From an uncultured Clostridia bacterium (GTDB lineage: Bacteria; Bacillota; Clostridia; Christensenellales; CAG-138), in contig CAMVMM010000013.1 of the NCBI GenBank assembly GCA_947168565.1, forward strand, positions 1 through 64,000: 64,000 bases of DNA, given 5' to 3'. Positions 24,905 to 33,621 of this stretch are shown in pieces. Each line of letters opens with the position of its first letter. Position 1 is the stretch's first letter. The position numbers and the translations under genes were made by a program. The notes beneath the pieces are model-generated. The model saw only the letters and a program-made list of their open reading frames with translations. It had not been told where the DNA came from and did not search any database.

Positions 24905-24997
24905 CACCATAAATTACGAATTATGCATTATGCATTATGAATTACGAATTACGAATTATGAATTACGAATTACGAATTACGAATTACGAATTACGTA
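24905..24997 (-). repeat. Heptanucleotide array (AATTACG type)
   Basis: About 13 units of AATTACG with AATTATG and CATTATG variants. The array starts directly after the TGA of glgB on the minus strand. Confidence 0.9.
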
Positions 24998-26818
24998 TCA
25001 GTATTTATAAAACGCCGCTTCAAACGGGCCGAGCGGGATATCCACCAGCCTTGCGCCGTTCTCCTCCCATGAATCCACGGTCAATTCACGCGCATGGGTG
25101 GAAAAAACGCAGGTGAGCTTCGCGGGGCCGTCCGTAACATCGTTTATGGCAAAGCGGTAGCTGCTGCGCGGCACGGGCGTGAAATTGGCGGCGAATATCA
25201 GGCGGCTTTCGCCATAGTGACGGGAAAAAACTATCACGGAGTTTTCGCCGTCGTTCACCACGAGCCACCGAAAGCCCGAAAAGCCGATCTCCTCATGGTG
25301 CAGGCAGGGCTGAGCAAGGTAAAAAAGGTTCAGCGCGCGGGAAAATTCCTGCATTGCGCGGTGGGCGGGGAAGTCCAGCAAAAACCAGTCCAGCTCGCCT
25401 TGGAACGCCCATTCTGCAAACTGCCCGAACTCGTTGCCCATAAAATTCAGCTTCTTGCCCGGATGCGCGAATTGATAGGCAAACAGCAGCCGAAGCTGCT
25501 CAAATTGCTGCTCATAGCTGCCCTTCATGCGCCCTATCAGCGAATGCTTGCAATGCACCACCTCGTCGTGCGAAAAGGGCAGCACGTACTGCTCCGCAAA
25601 GCAGTAGCTTATTGCGAACGAAAGCTTATCGTGGTGATACCTTCTATGCACGGGATCCTTCTCCATGTAATACAGAGTATCGTTCATAAATCCCATGTTC
25701 CACTTATAATCAAAGCCGAGCCCGCCCGCGTAAACGGGCTTTGTGATGTCCGCGTAGGCGGTGCTTTCCTCCGCTATCACAAGGCAGCTCGGGCATTCGC
25801 GGTGCACGGCGGTATTAAGCTGCTTTAAAAATTCCACCGCGTCCAGATTGATGTTGCCGCCGTAGATATTCGGGCGCCACTGCGATTTGGCGAAATCGTG
25901 ATAGAGCATACAGCTCACCGCGTCCACCCGCAGCCCGTCCGCATGGAAATGCTTCAGCCAAAAAACCGCGTTTGAAATAAGGAAGCTGCGCACCTCCGCT
26001 CTTGCGTAATTGAAAAGCAGCGTGCCCCATTCCGGCATTTCGGCGCGCAGAGGATCGTCGCTTTCAAAAAGCGCGGAGCCGTCGAAGCGGCGCAGACCCG
26101 CCTCATCCTTCACAAAATGCGCCGGCACCCAATCCAATATCACGCCGATATTCCTGCTGTGGGCGCGGTCGATGAACGCCATAAGCTGCTCCGGCAGGCC
26201 GTATCTTGCGGACACCGCGTAATAGCCCATCGTTTGGTAGCCCCAGCTGTCGTCCAGCGGAAATTCGGAAACGGGCAGCAGCTCGATGTGCGTGTAGCCC
26301 ATGTGATCGCAGTAATCTATAAGCTCATCCGTCAGCTCGCCAAGCCCGCGCCCGCGTTTCCATGAGCCGAGATGCACCTCGTAAATGTTTATCGGGCGCG
26401 TAAATTGGTTTTCATTTCGCCTTTTTTCAAGATAGGCATCGTCCGTCCAGTCGTATTGCGGCAGGCCGTGGATAATGCTTGCGGTGGCGGGGCGAAGCTC
26501 GGCGCGGAAGGCGAAGGGGTCGGCCTTGTCGCAAATGCTGCCGTCCGCACCCCAAATGCGGAATTTGTATTTCTGGCCGCGCCAAATATCCGGAGCAAAG
26601 GCCTCCCAAAAGCCCATGTGCTCGATCCTTTTCATGGGCAGCGCGGCATCGTTCCAGCCGTTGAAATCACCGATAACGGAAACAGCCCTCGCGTTCGGCG
26701 CGTACACGGTGAAGCGCCAGCCCTCCACCTCGCCCTCCCTTGCAAGATGGGCGCCGAGCGCACGGTAGGCCTCCGCGTTTTCGCCGATGTTATAAAGGTA
26801 GAATGCGTTTTGATCCAT
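24998..26818 (-). CDS. glgB: 1,4-alpha-glucan branching enzyme, 606 aa
   Basis: Forms alpha-1,6 branches in glycogen. An N-terminal E-set/CBM48 domain (about 10-115, GEVEGWRFTVYAPNARAVSV) precedes the GH13 barrel. Conserved barrel regions are VILDWVPAHF, HADGLRVDAVSCMLY (nucleophile Asp), LVIAEESTAY (acid Glu) and FSHDEVVH (third acid). A C-terminal beta domain ends the protein. Length is near the roughly 630 residues of short Firmicute GlgB. GAGGTATTACC precedes the ATG. Its own promoter sits at the end of mnmE. Together with glgP and pgm it supports glycogen storage. Confidence 0.96.
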   Translation of the reverse strand: MDQNAFYLYNIGENAEAYRALGAHLAREGEVEGWRFTVYAPNARAVSVIGDFNGWNDAALPMKRIEHMGFWEAFAPDIWRGQKYKFRIWGADGSICDKADPFAFRAELRPATASIIHGLPQYDWTDDAYLEKRRNENQFTRPINIYEVHLGSWKRGRGLGELTDELIDYCDHMGYTHIELLPVSEFPLDDSWGYQTMGYYAVSARYGLPEQLMAFIDRAHSRNIGVILDWVPAHFVKDEAGLRRFDGSALFESDDPLRAEMPEWGTLLFNYARAEVRSFLISNAVFWLKHFHADGLRVDAVSCMLYHDFAKSQWRPNIYGGNINLDAVEFLKQLNTAVHRECPSCLVIAEESTAYADITKPVYAGGLGFDYKWNMGFMNDTLYYMEKDPVHRRYHHDKLSFAISYCFAEQYVLPFSHDEVVHCKHSLIGRMKGSYEQQFEQLRLLFAYQFAHPGKKLNFMGNEFGQFAEWAFQGELDWFLLDFPAHRAMQEFSRALNLFYLAQPCLHHEEIGFSGFRWLVVNDGENSVIVFSRHYGESRLIFAANFTPVPRSSYRFAINDVTDGPAKLTCVFSTHARELTVDSWEENGARLVDIPLGPFEAAFYKY

Positions 26819-26869
26819 GGTAATACCTCGCTATGCACTCCCTTTGCAGTGCGGTATATATTACTGTTG

Positions 26870-26898
26870 ATTATACACCAAAACCGTTCATTTGCCAA
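26870..26898 (-). promoter_or_regulatory. glgB promoter overlapping the end of mnmE
   Basis: TTGGCA, 17 bases, TATAAT on the minus strand. The -35 box lies within the last codons of mnmE, so glgB can be expressed separately from the upstream block. Confidence 0.75.
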
Positions 26899-28258
26899 CG
26901 CAGAATTTTGTAAAAATATTGTTCAAAAGCTCCTCGGAAAACTCGCGCCCGGTGATTTCGGAAAGCGCGGAGAGCGCGGAGGCAAGATACACGGATATAA
27001 GCTCCGTGCCGCTCTGCGTAAGCGCTGCTTCAAGCTCGCTTCGGGCGGCTTCAAGCCGCTCTATATGCCGCGCGTTCGTAACTATCGCGCGGCTTTCGCT
27101 TGCGCCGAGCTTTTTTGCAATAAGCTCCTTCAGTAAATCAAGCCCCTCGCCCGTTTTGGTGCTGATGATAACGCACTCTCCGGCGGCGCAGGGCAGCGCC
27201 GATATAAGCTCGCGCCCGTATTTGGCGCAGCCCTCCTGCGAAAGATCGCATTTATTTATAACGAAAACCGCGTTTTTGCCCGCCGCAGCAGCAATAAGCG
27301 CCCTTTCCTGCGGCAAAACCTCGCCCTTTGCGCCATCGAAAATAAATAGCAGGCATTCGGCGCTCTCCGCCTCGGTTTTGGCGCGGTCCATGCCGATGCG
27401 CTCCACGGGGCTTTCCGCGTTTTCCCTCAGCCCCGCCGTGTCCACCAGGCGCACGGGAACGCCCAGAATATTCAGCTTTTCCTCAAGAATATCCCTCGTG
27501 GTGCCGGGAATATCGGTCACTATCGCCCGCTCGCAGCCCAAAAGCGCGTTCATCAGGCTGGATTTTCCCGCGTTCGGCAGGCCCAGTATCACCAGCTTCG
27601 CGCCCTCGCGCAGCACCCTCGCGCCCCTGCCGTTTTCGATCAGCGCCGAGATTTCGTCTATTACAGGCATCAATACCTGCGGCACGGAGGAAAGCGCCTC
27701 GTCCTCCATCTCCTCCGGATAGTCCATGGAGGCGGCAAGCTCGGCGGCAAGGTCTATCAGCCCTGCTTCTATTTTGCCTATCCGCTCGCTCAGCCCGCCG
27801 CGAAGCTGCTCAAGCGCGGCCCCCGCGCTGCGCTCCGTTTCGGAATTTATAAGATCCATCACCGCGTCCGCCTGCACCAGATCCAGCTTGCCGTTTAAAA
27901 ACGCGCGCTTTGTGAATTCCCCGGGCTCCGCGCGGCGCAGCCCGAGCGAGGAGAGCATCCGCGAAGCGGCGGAAACCACCGCATACGAGCCGTGCAGGTG
28001 CAATTCAAGCATATCCTCGCCCGTGTAGGTTTTGGGCGCAGGGAAAAACACCGCCATGCATTCGTCTATCGTTTGCCCTTGGGAAACCAGCCTGCCGTAT
28101 CGGAGCCTGCCCGCCTCGATCCTGCCGGTGAAGGCCCGCTCCAAAACGCTTCTTGCGGCGCTTCCGCTTACCCGTATTACGGCAATCGCACCGCCCACCG
28201 GGGTGGACAGTGCGAAAACGGTGTCGGTCAAAATATTAAATTCTGCGTTAGCGCTCAT
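26888..28258 (-). CDS. mnmE: tRNA modification GTPase MnmE, 456 aa
   Basis: With MnmG it builds the carboxymethylaminomethyl group on wobble uridine of tRNA. N-terminal folate-binding domain (about 1-115), helical domain, and an inserted G domain with G1 GLPNAGKSSLM, G2 DIPGTTRD, G3 DTAG and G4 NKCD. The C-terminus FCVGK keeps the conserved catalytic Cys (usually CIGK). The ATG overlaps the stop of jag (ATGA), continuing the rpmH-to-mnmE block. mnmG, often next, does not follow here; glgB does. Confidence 0.96.
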   Translation of the reverse strand: MSANAEFNILTDTVFALSTPVGGAIAVIRVSGSAARSVLERAFTGRIEAGRLRYGRLVSQGQTIDECMAVFFPAPKTYTGEDMLELHLHGSYAVVSAASRMLSSLGLRRAEPGEFTKRAFLNGKLDLVQADAVMDLINSETERSAGAALEQLRGGLSERIGKIEAGLIDLAAELAASMDYPEEMEDEALSSVPQVLMPVIDEISALIENGRGARVLREGAKLVILGLPNAGKSSLMNALLGCERAIVTDIPGTTRDILEEKLNILGVPVRLVDTAGLRENAESPVERIGMDRAKTEAESAECLLFIFDGAKGEVLPQERALIAAAAGKNAVFVINKCDLSQEGCAKYGRELISALPCAAGECVIISTKTGEGLDLLKELIAKKLGASESRAIVTNARHIERLEAARSELEAALTQSGTELISVYLASALSALSEITGREFSEELLNNIFTKFCVGK

Positions 28259-29439
28259 GCCTGCTCCCGATTGGGGCGGCTGTAGCCGCTCTGCCTGCGC
28301 TTGGGCGAGATCACCACGCGGCGGTTCGGCTCGTCGCCCTCGCTGTGCGTGGTAACGTAGGGATGCTTTTGCAGCGCGGAGTGGATTATCATGCGCTCGT
28401 AGGGGTTCATGGGCTCAAGCGTTCTGGGGGAGCCGCTCGATTTCACCTGCGAAGCGATGCGCCTTGCAAGGCGCACAAGGGTCTGCTCGCGCTTCTCGCG
28501 GTAGTCCTCGGTGTTTATCGTTACGCGGGTATAGCCGTCCACCTTGCGGTTTCTGTTTATCACAAGGCTGGTCAGATACTGCGCCGCATCCAGCGTTTCG
28601 CCGCGATGCCCGATCAGAACGCCCATCTCGCCGCAGTCAACGCGCAGCCGAACGGCGTCCTCCTCGCGGGCGGCAAGCACCTTGCCCTCGATGTGCATTT
28701 TTTCAAGCAGACCGCGAACGAACACGGCGGCGGGCTCGTTTTCCGCGGCCTCCTCGGTGTAGTTCAGCTCCGGCTTCTCCGGCTTTTCCGGCTTTTTTTC
28801 GCGCTGCTCGGGCTGGCTGCGGCGGTTTTCATTACGATTTCTGCCGCCCTGCCTGCGCTCGCCGCCTCTGCCGCGATTCTCACGGCTGTCGCGGAACTCG
28901 CGGCGCTCGCGGTTCTTCGGCACATACTCGATGCTCTCCGCGTCGATCGTGGAAGGCGTTTGGCTCACGGCGGAAACGGCTTCGCTCACGGCGGGAACCT
29001 CGGTCACCGCTGCGCCCTGTTCGCCGCCGAACGCGGGCTTATCGGCGCTTTCAAGCTTTTCGGTGCGCTCGGGCCTTTCGGTGCGCTCGGGCCTTTCGGT
29101 GCGCTCGGGCCTTTCGGTGCGCTCCGGCCTGCGGCTCTGCTGCCTGCGCTCGTCGCGGTTATCGCGGTTATCGCGGTTATCGCGGCTGTCGCGGCTGTCG
29201 CGGCGCTCGCGCCTGTCGTTCCGGCGCTCCCTTTCAAGCGAAAAATCGGGGATGACCACCTCATCGCGGGGCTTTTCGGTAAGCTTCACGATGGCGGGCT
29301 TCGCGCCTATACCGAGGATGCCCTTGGTTTCGCGCTGAATGATTTCGATATTGACCTCGTCTATGGAGAGGCCGAGCTGTCCGAGGCCGTTGTATATGGC
29401 CGCGTCAACGGATTTGCCCGTTGCCTGTATAGTCAGCAT
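28255..29439 (-). CDS. jag: Jag/KhpB RNA-binding protein, 394 aa
   Basis: Jag_N domain at residues 1-52 (QATGKSVDAAIYNGLGQLGL), a long disordered linker (about 60-235), then a KH domain (about 240-310, MGVLIGHRGETLDAAQYLT) and an R3H domain at the end (SSGSPRTLEPMNPYERMIIH). The linker has tandem RD(S/N) repeats and four RPERTE units encoded by an 18-bp DNA repeat. KhpB binds RNA and influences cell elongation and division in Firmicutes. Usual length is 200-300 residues, so the linker accounts for the excess. AGGAG precedes the ATG. It follows yidC, as in most Firmicutes. Confidence 0.93.
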   Translation of the reverse strand: MLTIQATGKSVDAAIYNGLGQLGLSIDEVNIEIIQRETKGILGIGAKPAIVKLTEKPRDEVVIPDFSLERERRNDRRERRDSRDSRDNRDNRDNRDERRQQSRRPERTERPERTERPERTERPERTEKLESADKPAFGGEQGAAVTEVPAVSEAVSAVSQTPSTIDAESIEYVPKNRERREFRDSRENRGRGGERRQGGRNRNENRRSQPEQREKKPEKPEKPELNYTEEAAENEPAAVFVRGLLEKMHIEGKVLAAREEDAVRLRVDCGEMGVLIGHRGETLDAAQYLTSLVINRNRKVDGYTRVTINTEDYREKREQTLVRLARRIASQVKSSGSPRTLEPMNPYERMIIHSALQKHPYVTTHSEGDEPNRRVVISPKRRQSGYSRPNREQA

Positions 29440-29524
29440 TTTTTACTCCTCTGCCGCCGAAAATGCGGCTATTTATATAGTTTTTTTGCCCCGAAGGGGG
29501 AAGGCGGCGCACAGCCGCCCGTGA

Positions 29525-30568
29525 TTATTTGACGGTGAGGGCTTCGCCGTCTGCGGGCTTTGATTTTTTGTTCATCACGGCGTTGATGATCGCGCTGGAG
29601 ATCATCTGGAACACGCTTGAGAGCACCCAGTAGAGCGAGAACGCCGAGGTGGAGCTCAAGCACACGAAAAGGCTCAGCACAGGGAACAGATACATCATAA
29701 AATTCATGCCCTGCTGCTGTGCCGCCGCGCCGGGGTTCTGCTTTTTCTGCTGGCGCTGGCCGATGAAGGACATCAGAAACTGGAAGGCGGTGGCAAGAAT
29801 GGGCAGAATGAACCAGCCGTTGTTGAACCCTTTCTTGTAAACGCTCATCAGTTCGTCGTATTTCTTCTGCGATTCCTCGCTCTTCACAAGCTGCATATCA
29901 CCGGAGCCGAACTCGCCCTCCGCAAGCCCGTTTTCAACGAAGGCATTCCAGATGCGCTCACCGGAAACGTAGTTGCCGTTAAGATCGGTGTACCCCTGGT
30001 GGAAAAGCACAAGGTTGCCGATGCCGCCGCTCGTGTTGCAGGCGCAGGCGCTGGTGTTGCCGTAGGTGGCCACGGTGCTCGCCGGGGTAACGACGGGGGC
30101 AAAGCCGCTGTCGGGCTGCCAGATGTTTGTGATCCAGCCGAATTTGAAGCTGTTGAAGGTTTCCTGGGCAAGCGCCGGGTTTTCGATGGTTTCATAGGTC
30201 AGCTTCACGGTCTGCTCATAGCCCCAGAAGCGGAACGCCGCAAGAAAACAAAAGAACAGAGGCAGCGTCAGAAGCATGGGAAGGCAGCCCGCGATGCAGC
30301 CGACGCCGTTCTCCTTCATGAGCTTGTTCTGTTCCTGATTCAGCTTTTGCGGATTGTCTGCGTATTTTTTCTTTAGTTTATCGAGCTCCGGCTGAAGCGC
30401 GGCCTGCTTTTTCTGCGTTTGGCGGCTCTTGATGTCCGGATAAACCTGAACAAGCCTCAAAACGAGGGTGATTATCACTATGGTGATGAAATAGTTGTTG
30501 CCGACTACGCCGTACAGCCATTTGAGGGCGTAGAAAAACCATTCGGTCAATGGAAAATCGTTGATCAT
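29525..30568 (-). CDS. yidC: Membrane protein insertase YidC/Oxa1/SpoIIIJ, 347 aa
   Basis: Five membrane segments are visible. The conserved groove Arg is in IITLVLRLVQVYP, followed by the cytoplasmic helical hairpin (KKQAALQPELDKLKKKYADN). The C-terminal YLFPVLSLFVCL is typical. There is no signal peptide or lipobox at the start, unlike many Gram-positive YidC. The external loop after the second segment is about 110 residues, clearly longer than usual, with three Cys (TSACACN and others). AAAGGACCG precedes the ATG. It lies between yidD and jag. Confidence 0.93.
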   Translation of the reverse strand: MINDFPLTEWFFYALKWLYGVVGNNYFITIVIITLVLRLVQVYPDIKSRQTQKKQAALQPELDKLKKKYADNPQKLNQEQNKLMKENGVGCIAGCLPMLLTLPLFFCFLAAFRFWGYEQTVKLTYETIENPALAQETFNSFKFGWITNIWQPDSGFAPVVTPASTVATYGNTSACACNTSGGIGNLVLFHQGYTDLNGNYVSGERIWNAFVENGLAEGEFGSGDMQLVKSEESQKKYDELMSVYKKGFNNGWFILPILATAFQFLMSFIGQRQQKKQNPGAAAQQQGMNFMMYLFPVLSLFVCLSSTSAFSLYWVLSSVFQMISSAIINAVMNKKSKPADGEALTVK

Positions 30569-30612
30569 ATCGGTCCTTTCTTGGGTAAAACGAGGCGATG
30601 CCGCGCCGCTTT

Positions 30613-30948
30613 TCAGCCGTTTTCATCGGCGGGGGGCGCTTCGCCGCCGTGCAGGCAGGCGCCGCTTTCGCATTCTGCGCCGTCCGTGCCTTCTGCGCCT
30701 TTCGTGCCGTCTGCGCCGCCCTTTTTCGGCGGCACGGGGTCATAGCCGCCCCTGCAGAAGGGATTGCAGCGAATAATGCGCCAAAACGCAAGCAAAAGCC
30801 CCTTGATCGCGCCGTGCGTGCTTATCGCCTCTATCGCGTATTGAGAGCAGGTGGGTGTGAACCGGCAGCGGGGCGGGTAGCGCGGAGAGATATACATTTG
30901 GTATCCGCGTATCATATGAATGAAAAAACGCCCCAATAAGCCCTTCAT
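30613..30948 (-). CDS. yidD: Membrane protein insertion efficiency factor YidD, 111 aa
   Basis: The Haemolytic-domain signature is complete: [20 protein letters not shown], then [15 protein letters not shown], then [16 protein letters not shown]. The core ends near residue 75. A Gly/Glu/Cys-rich tail of about 35 residues ([20 protein letters not shown]) is extra. ATG overlaps the stop of rnpA (ATGA). It works with YidC, encoded next. Confidence 0.93.
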   Translation of the reverse strand: MKGLLGRFFIHMIRGYQMYISPRYPPRCRFTPTCSQYAIEAISTHGAIKGLLLAFWRIIRCNPFCRGGYDPVPPKKGGADGTKGAEGTDGAECESGACLHGGEAPPADENG

Positions 30949-31367
30949 TTTTGATTCTCCGAGCGATCGTGCGCGCCCGATTCGCTTATGGCGCCCATCT
31001 TATCGCCGCCTTCGCCCGGCGCGGGGCCTGCGGGCAAAAGCAGCCCCGCTTTTTTCAGCAGATAGCGCATGGTGGAGCGCAGGGAATCGAAGCGTTCCTC
31101 AAGGATGGGCTGCTTTGCAATAAAAATCAGCTTCGCATCGCGCATCGCAAGAGGGATCAGCGGCGTTACCGCCTCCCTCATTCTGCGCTTTGTGCGGTTT
31201 CGAACCACGGCGTTGCCCAGCTTTTTGCCAACGGAAAAGCCGATCTTCAGTCCGCCGGACTTTCGGGCGGCGTAAACAAGCACCATGCTCCGCGCGCCGA
31301 CCGATCTGCCAACGCGATAGGTATGGCGAAATTCCTTGTTTCGCTTGAGAGAATAGCAACGCTTCAA
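30945..31367 (-). CDS. rnpA: Ribonuclease P protein component, 140 aa
   Basis: Protein subunit that helps the RNase P RNA bind precursor tRNA. The RNR motif region is present: [16 protein letters not shown]. The N-terminal [16 protein letters not shown] is typical. The start is TTG at 31367 with only a weak ribosome site, 86 bases after rpmH. The C-terminal 25 residues (about 115-140) run beyond the usual end. Its stop overlaps the yidD start. Confidence 0.94.
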   Translation of the reverse strand: MKRCYSLKRNKEFRHTYRVGRSVGARSMVLVYAARKSGGLKIGFSVGKKLGNAVVRNRTKRRMREAVTPLIPLAMRDAKLIFIAKQPILEERFDSLRSTMRYLLKKAGLLLPAGPAPGEGGDKMGAISESGAHDRSENQK

Positions 31368-31453
31368 TTCGGTACGGGCAAGCGGGAAAACCGGCTTATA
31401 GGCAATACGCCCTGCACGCGGAGCGCGGGGCGAATGAGTGAAAAGGCCGTATT

Positions 31454-31588
31454 TTACGCGGACAGCTTTTTCCTGCCCTTGAGACGCCTGCGGGCAAGCA
31501 CGTTCCTGCCGTTGGCGGTGCTCATGCGCTTGCGGAAGCCATGAACCTTTTTCCTCTGCCTTACCTTGGGCTGGAAAGTCATTTTCAT
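31454..31588 (-). CDS. rpmH: Ribosomal protein bL34, 44 aa
   Basis: A tiny basic protein with the family core [20 protein letters not shown] followed by [18 protein letters not shown] at 31588 follows GAGGTAA; a second Met lies two codons in. TAA at 31454. It is the first gene of the rpmH-rnpA-yidD-yidC-jag-mnmE unit, preceded by a strong promoter. Confidence 0.97.
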   Translation of the reverse strand: MKMTFQPKVRQRKKVHGFRKRMSTANGRNVLARRRLKGRKKLSA

Positions 31589-31672
31589 AGTGGTTTACCT
31601 CTTTCTTTAATATTAAGGAGCCGCTCAGCAGGGCCCGAACGGGCGGGGACTCCCATAGTGTCGCATTTTCGT

Positions 31673-31702
31673 ATTATACAGGAAGAAGCGCCCGCCTGTC
31701 AA
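31673..31702 (-). promoter_or_regulatory. Promoter of the rpmH operon
   Basis: TTGACA, 18 bases, TATAAT on the minus strand, about 85 bases before rpmH. Nothing else is visible in the gap to the next gene; dnaA and an origin are not here. Confidence 0.85.
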
Positions 31703-31791
31703 GTGGATTTTTATAGCTTTTGCCGCGCTTTCGATCGAAAAAAGCCGAAAATTAAGATTATATTTTGGCTCTGCGCGGGGCGCGCGGCGCT

Positions 31792-32997
31792 TTACCCGCT
31801 CTGCCTGCCGCATATTATGGAGGCTATTTCCCTGTCCGCCTCGCAAATATCATAGGAAAAGAGCGCGCATGGCTCAACGAACGCAAGCTCGCTGTGCTCA
31901 AGGCTCTTCGGCTCGCCGCTCTCAACGGTGCATTCAAACACGAAAAGGCGCACGGCAATATCCGGGTAGATATGCGTAAATTCCGCAAGAGGCCTTGTGA
32001 TATTAAGGGAAATATCCAGCTCCTCGCGGCATTCGCGCAAAAGCGCCTGCTCCGCCGTTTCGCCGGCTTCAAGCTTGCCGCCGGGAAATTCCCACTGCCC
32101 TCCCCGCGCCTTGTGCTCGGGGCGGCGGCAGATAAGCACCCTTTCGCCCCGCCTTATCACGGCGGCGGCGACCTCTATAAGCGGCTTTTCGCTTTCTTCA
32201 CCGGCTTTTTTCGATTCCGCTTCGGCGGCCCTTTCGGGCTTTTGTGCGCCCTTTTTACTCACGCCTTTGTTGCTCACGCCGGTTTTGCCTCCGCCGCCCT
32301 GCTTTGCGCGGCGCAGCGTGCGTAAATATGCCTTTTGCTCCTCGCTTATGCGAAGGCTTTCCACCGCCTTTTGTATGCTCCTGCCGTGCGTCCATTCATC
32401 CAGCCTGCGCCCTTCAAGATAGGGCAGCGTCTGCTCGTATCTTTCACAAAGCGCCGTGGCAAAATACCAGGCGCGCATCATGTTCACGTAGTAGTCATCG
32501 CTGCGCACGGCCGCGACCTTTTCGTGAAAGTCAATGGAAAAATCGTCCTTCAATCCATAGCACATCAGCATCTCTATGCCGAAGCGCACGGTGTAGGCGT
32601 GCCGGCTTTCCATGCATTCATAAATGAAGCTTCGCGCCTTTTTGAAATGCTTTTTGAAGGCGGCGGGGCGCAGCGCGTCGCAGGTCGCCCAATTATCCAC
32701 ATGGGGAAGAAAGCTCCGCAGCAGCGCCTCGGAGCCCTCGAGCGATTTTTCCGCATTCAGCAGCAGCGCGTGAAGCGTGTTTTCCTCCAGATAGGTATGC
32801 GGAAGCGCACTCAAAAAAGCCTGCGCTTCGGGCTGCTTTATAAGCTCCCCTGCAAAAAGGCGCAGCGCGGGAAGGCGCACCCCGAGGATGCGCTCGCGCG
32901 GCACGGTGGGGATCAGCCTTGCGGAAAACTCCGCATACCCCTCCTCGCTCATGGCGCGAAGGCGGGCGCGGATAGTTGAGATTATTTCGCGGCTCAC
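31792..32997 (-). CDS. AlkD-like DNA alkylation repair protein fused to a MutT Nudix hydrolase, 401 aa
   Basis: Residues about 1-225 match the HEAT-like DNA alkylation repair family: ERILGVRLPALRLFAGELIK, HVDNWATCDALRP, AYTVRFGIEMLMCYGL, then DDYYVNMMRAWYFATAL. AlkD glycosylases remove bulky or charged alkylated bases. A Lys/Gly/Glu-rich linker (about 230-268) leads to a MutT-type Nudix domain (about 270-401): VAAAVIRRGERVLICRRP, WEFPGGKLEAGET and the Nudix box end RECREELD. MutT clears 8-oxo-dGTP. The last Nudix Gly is Asp, which is common. The start is GTG, seven bases after bcp on the same strand and without a clear ribosome site, so expression probably depends on bcp. A single polypeptide for both activities is unusual. 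Confidence 0.88.
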   Translation of the reverse strand: MSREIISTIRARLRAMSEEGYAEFSARLIPTVPRERILGVRLPALRLFAGELIKQPEAQAFLSALPHTYLEENTLHALLLNAEKSLEGSEALLRSFLPHVDNWATCDALRPAAFKKHFKKARSFIYECMESRHAYTVRFGIEMLMCYGLKDDFSIDFHEKVAAVRSDDYYVNMMRAWYFATALCERYEQTLPYLEGRRLDEWTHGRSIQKAVESLRISEEQKAYLRTLRRAKQGGGGKTGVSNKGVSKKGAQKPERAAEAESKKAGEESEKPLIEVAAAVIRRGERVLICRRPEHKARGGQWEFPGGKLEAGETAEQALLRECREELDISLNITRPLAEFTHIYPDIAVRLFVFECTVESGEPKSLEHSELAFVEPCALFSYDICEADREIASIICGRQSG

Positions 32998-33004
32998 GGC
33001 TTTT

Positions 33005-33457
33005 TTAAAGAAGGGAGCACATATTCTCGGCGTTGTCGTCCGGCTTCACCTTGAAATAGCTTCCCACAAGGCTTCCGTTTTCATCTATGAGGAAGCTGGA
33101 GCGCACAACGCCCATGCTCACCTTGCCGTACTGCTTCTTTTCCTGCCACACGCCGTAGGCCTTTATCGCCTCAAGCTCCGGGTCGGAAAGCAGTATGAAG
33201 GGCAGGGCGTATTTTTCCGCAAATTTGGCGTGGGAAGCGGCGCTGTCCTTGCTGACGCCTATCACCACCGCGCCCTTTTTGATAAATTCATCGTGCAGCG
33301 CGGCGAAGGCCTGCGCCTGGCGGGTGCAGCCGGGCGTGTTGTCCCTCGGGTAGAAGTATAAAACCACCTTTTTGCCGCGAAAATCCGAAAGGGAAACCTC
33401 GTTTCCGCTCGCGTCCTTCAAGGTAAAATCCGGCGCTTTTTTAAGTTCGTTTTCCAT
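33005..33457 (-). CDS. bcp: Thiol peroxidase of the Bcp/PrxQ family, 150 aa
   Basis: Peroxiredoxin that reduces hydroperoxides. The peroxidatic Cys is in YPRDNTPGCTRQAQAF. The resolving Cys five residues later, present in many PrxQ proteins, is Gln-Ala here, so it should work as a 1-Cys enzyme or use another thiol. A Cys four residues from the C-terminus (NMCSLL) is a candidate. The thioredoxin-fold helix FAEKYALPFILLSD is typical. It heads an operon with the AlkD-MutT fusion. Two direct repeats and a hairpin lie upstream. Confidence 0.93.
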   Translation of the reverse strand: MENELKKAPDFTLKDASGNEVSLSDFRGKKVVLYFYPRDNTPGCTRQAQAFAALHDEFIKKGAVVIGVSKDSAASHAKFAEKYALPFILLSDPELEAIKAYGVWQEKKQYGKVSMGVVRSSFLIDENGSLVGSYFKVKPDDNAENMCSLL

Positions 33458-33484
33458 AATCAGATCCTTTTTGCAGTATTGAAC

Positions 33485-33540
33485 GGTATAATACAGTATT
33501 TAAAGGTATAATACGGTGCTGAACGGCATGGCGTTCAGCA
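33485..33540. promoter_or_regulatory. Direct repeats and hairpin upstream of bcp
   Basis: GGTATAATAC occurs at 33485 and 33505, exactly 20 bases (two turns) apart, followed by an inverted repeat TGCTGAACG/CGTTCAGCA (33517-33540). This looks like a control region for bcp, but no known operator is matched. Confidence 0.4.
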
Positions 33541-33621
33541 GAGTTTATTTGGGAAAAGCCTTCCGGGCGGCAGGGGGGAAAAAGGAGAAATAAGGAGGAC
33601 GCCGCCCGGATATCGATGAGC

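Noticed and set aside
32693..32701. DnaA box TTATCCACA
   Set aside because: A single match inside the AlkD-MutT coding region, with no cluster and no dnaA nearby.
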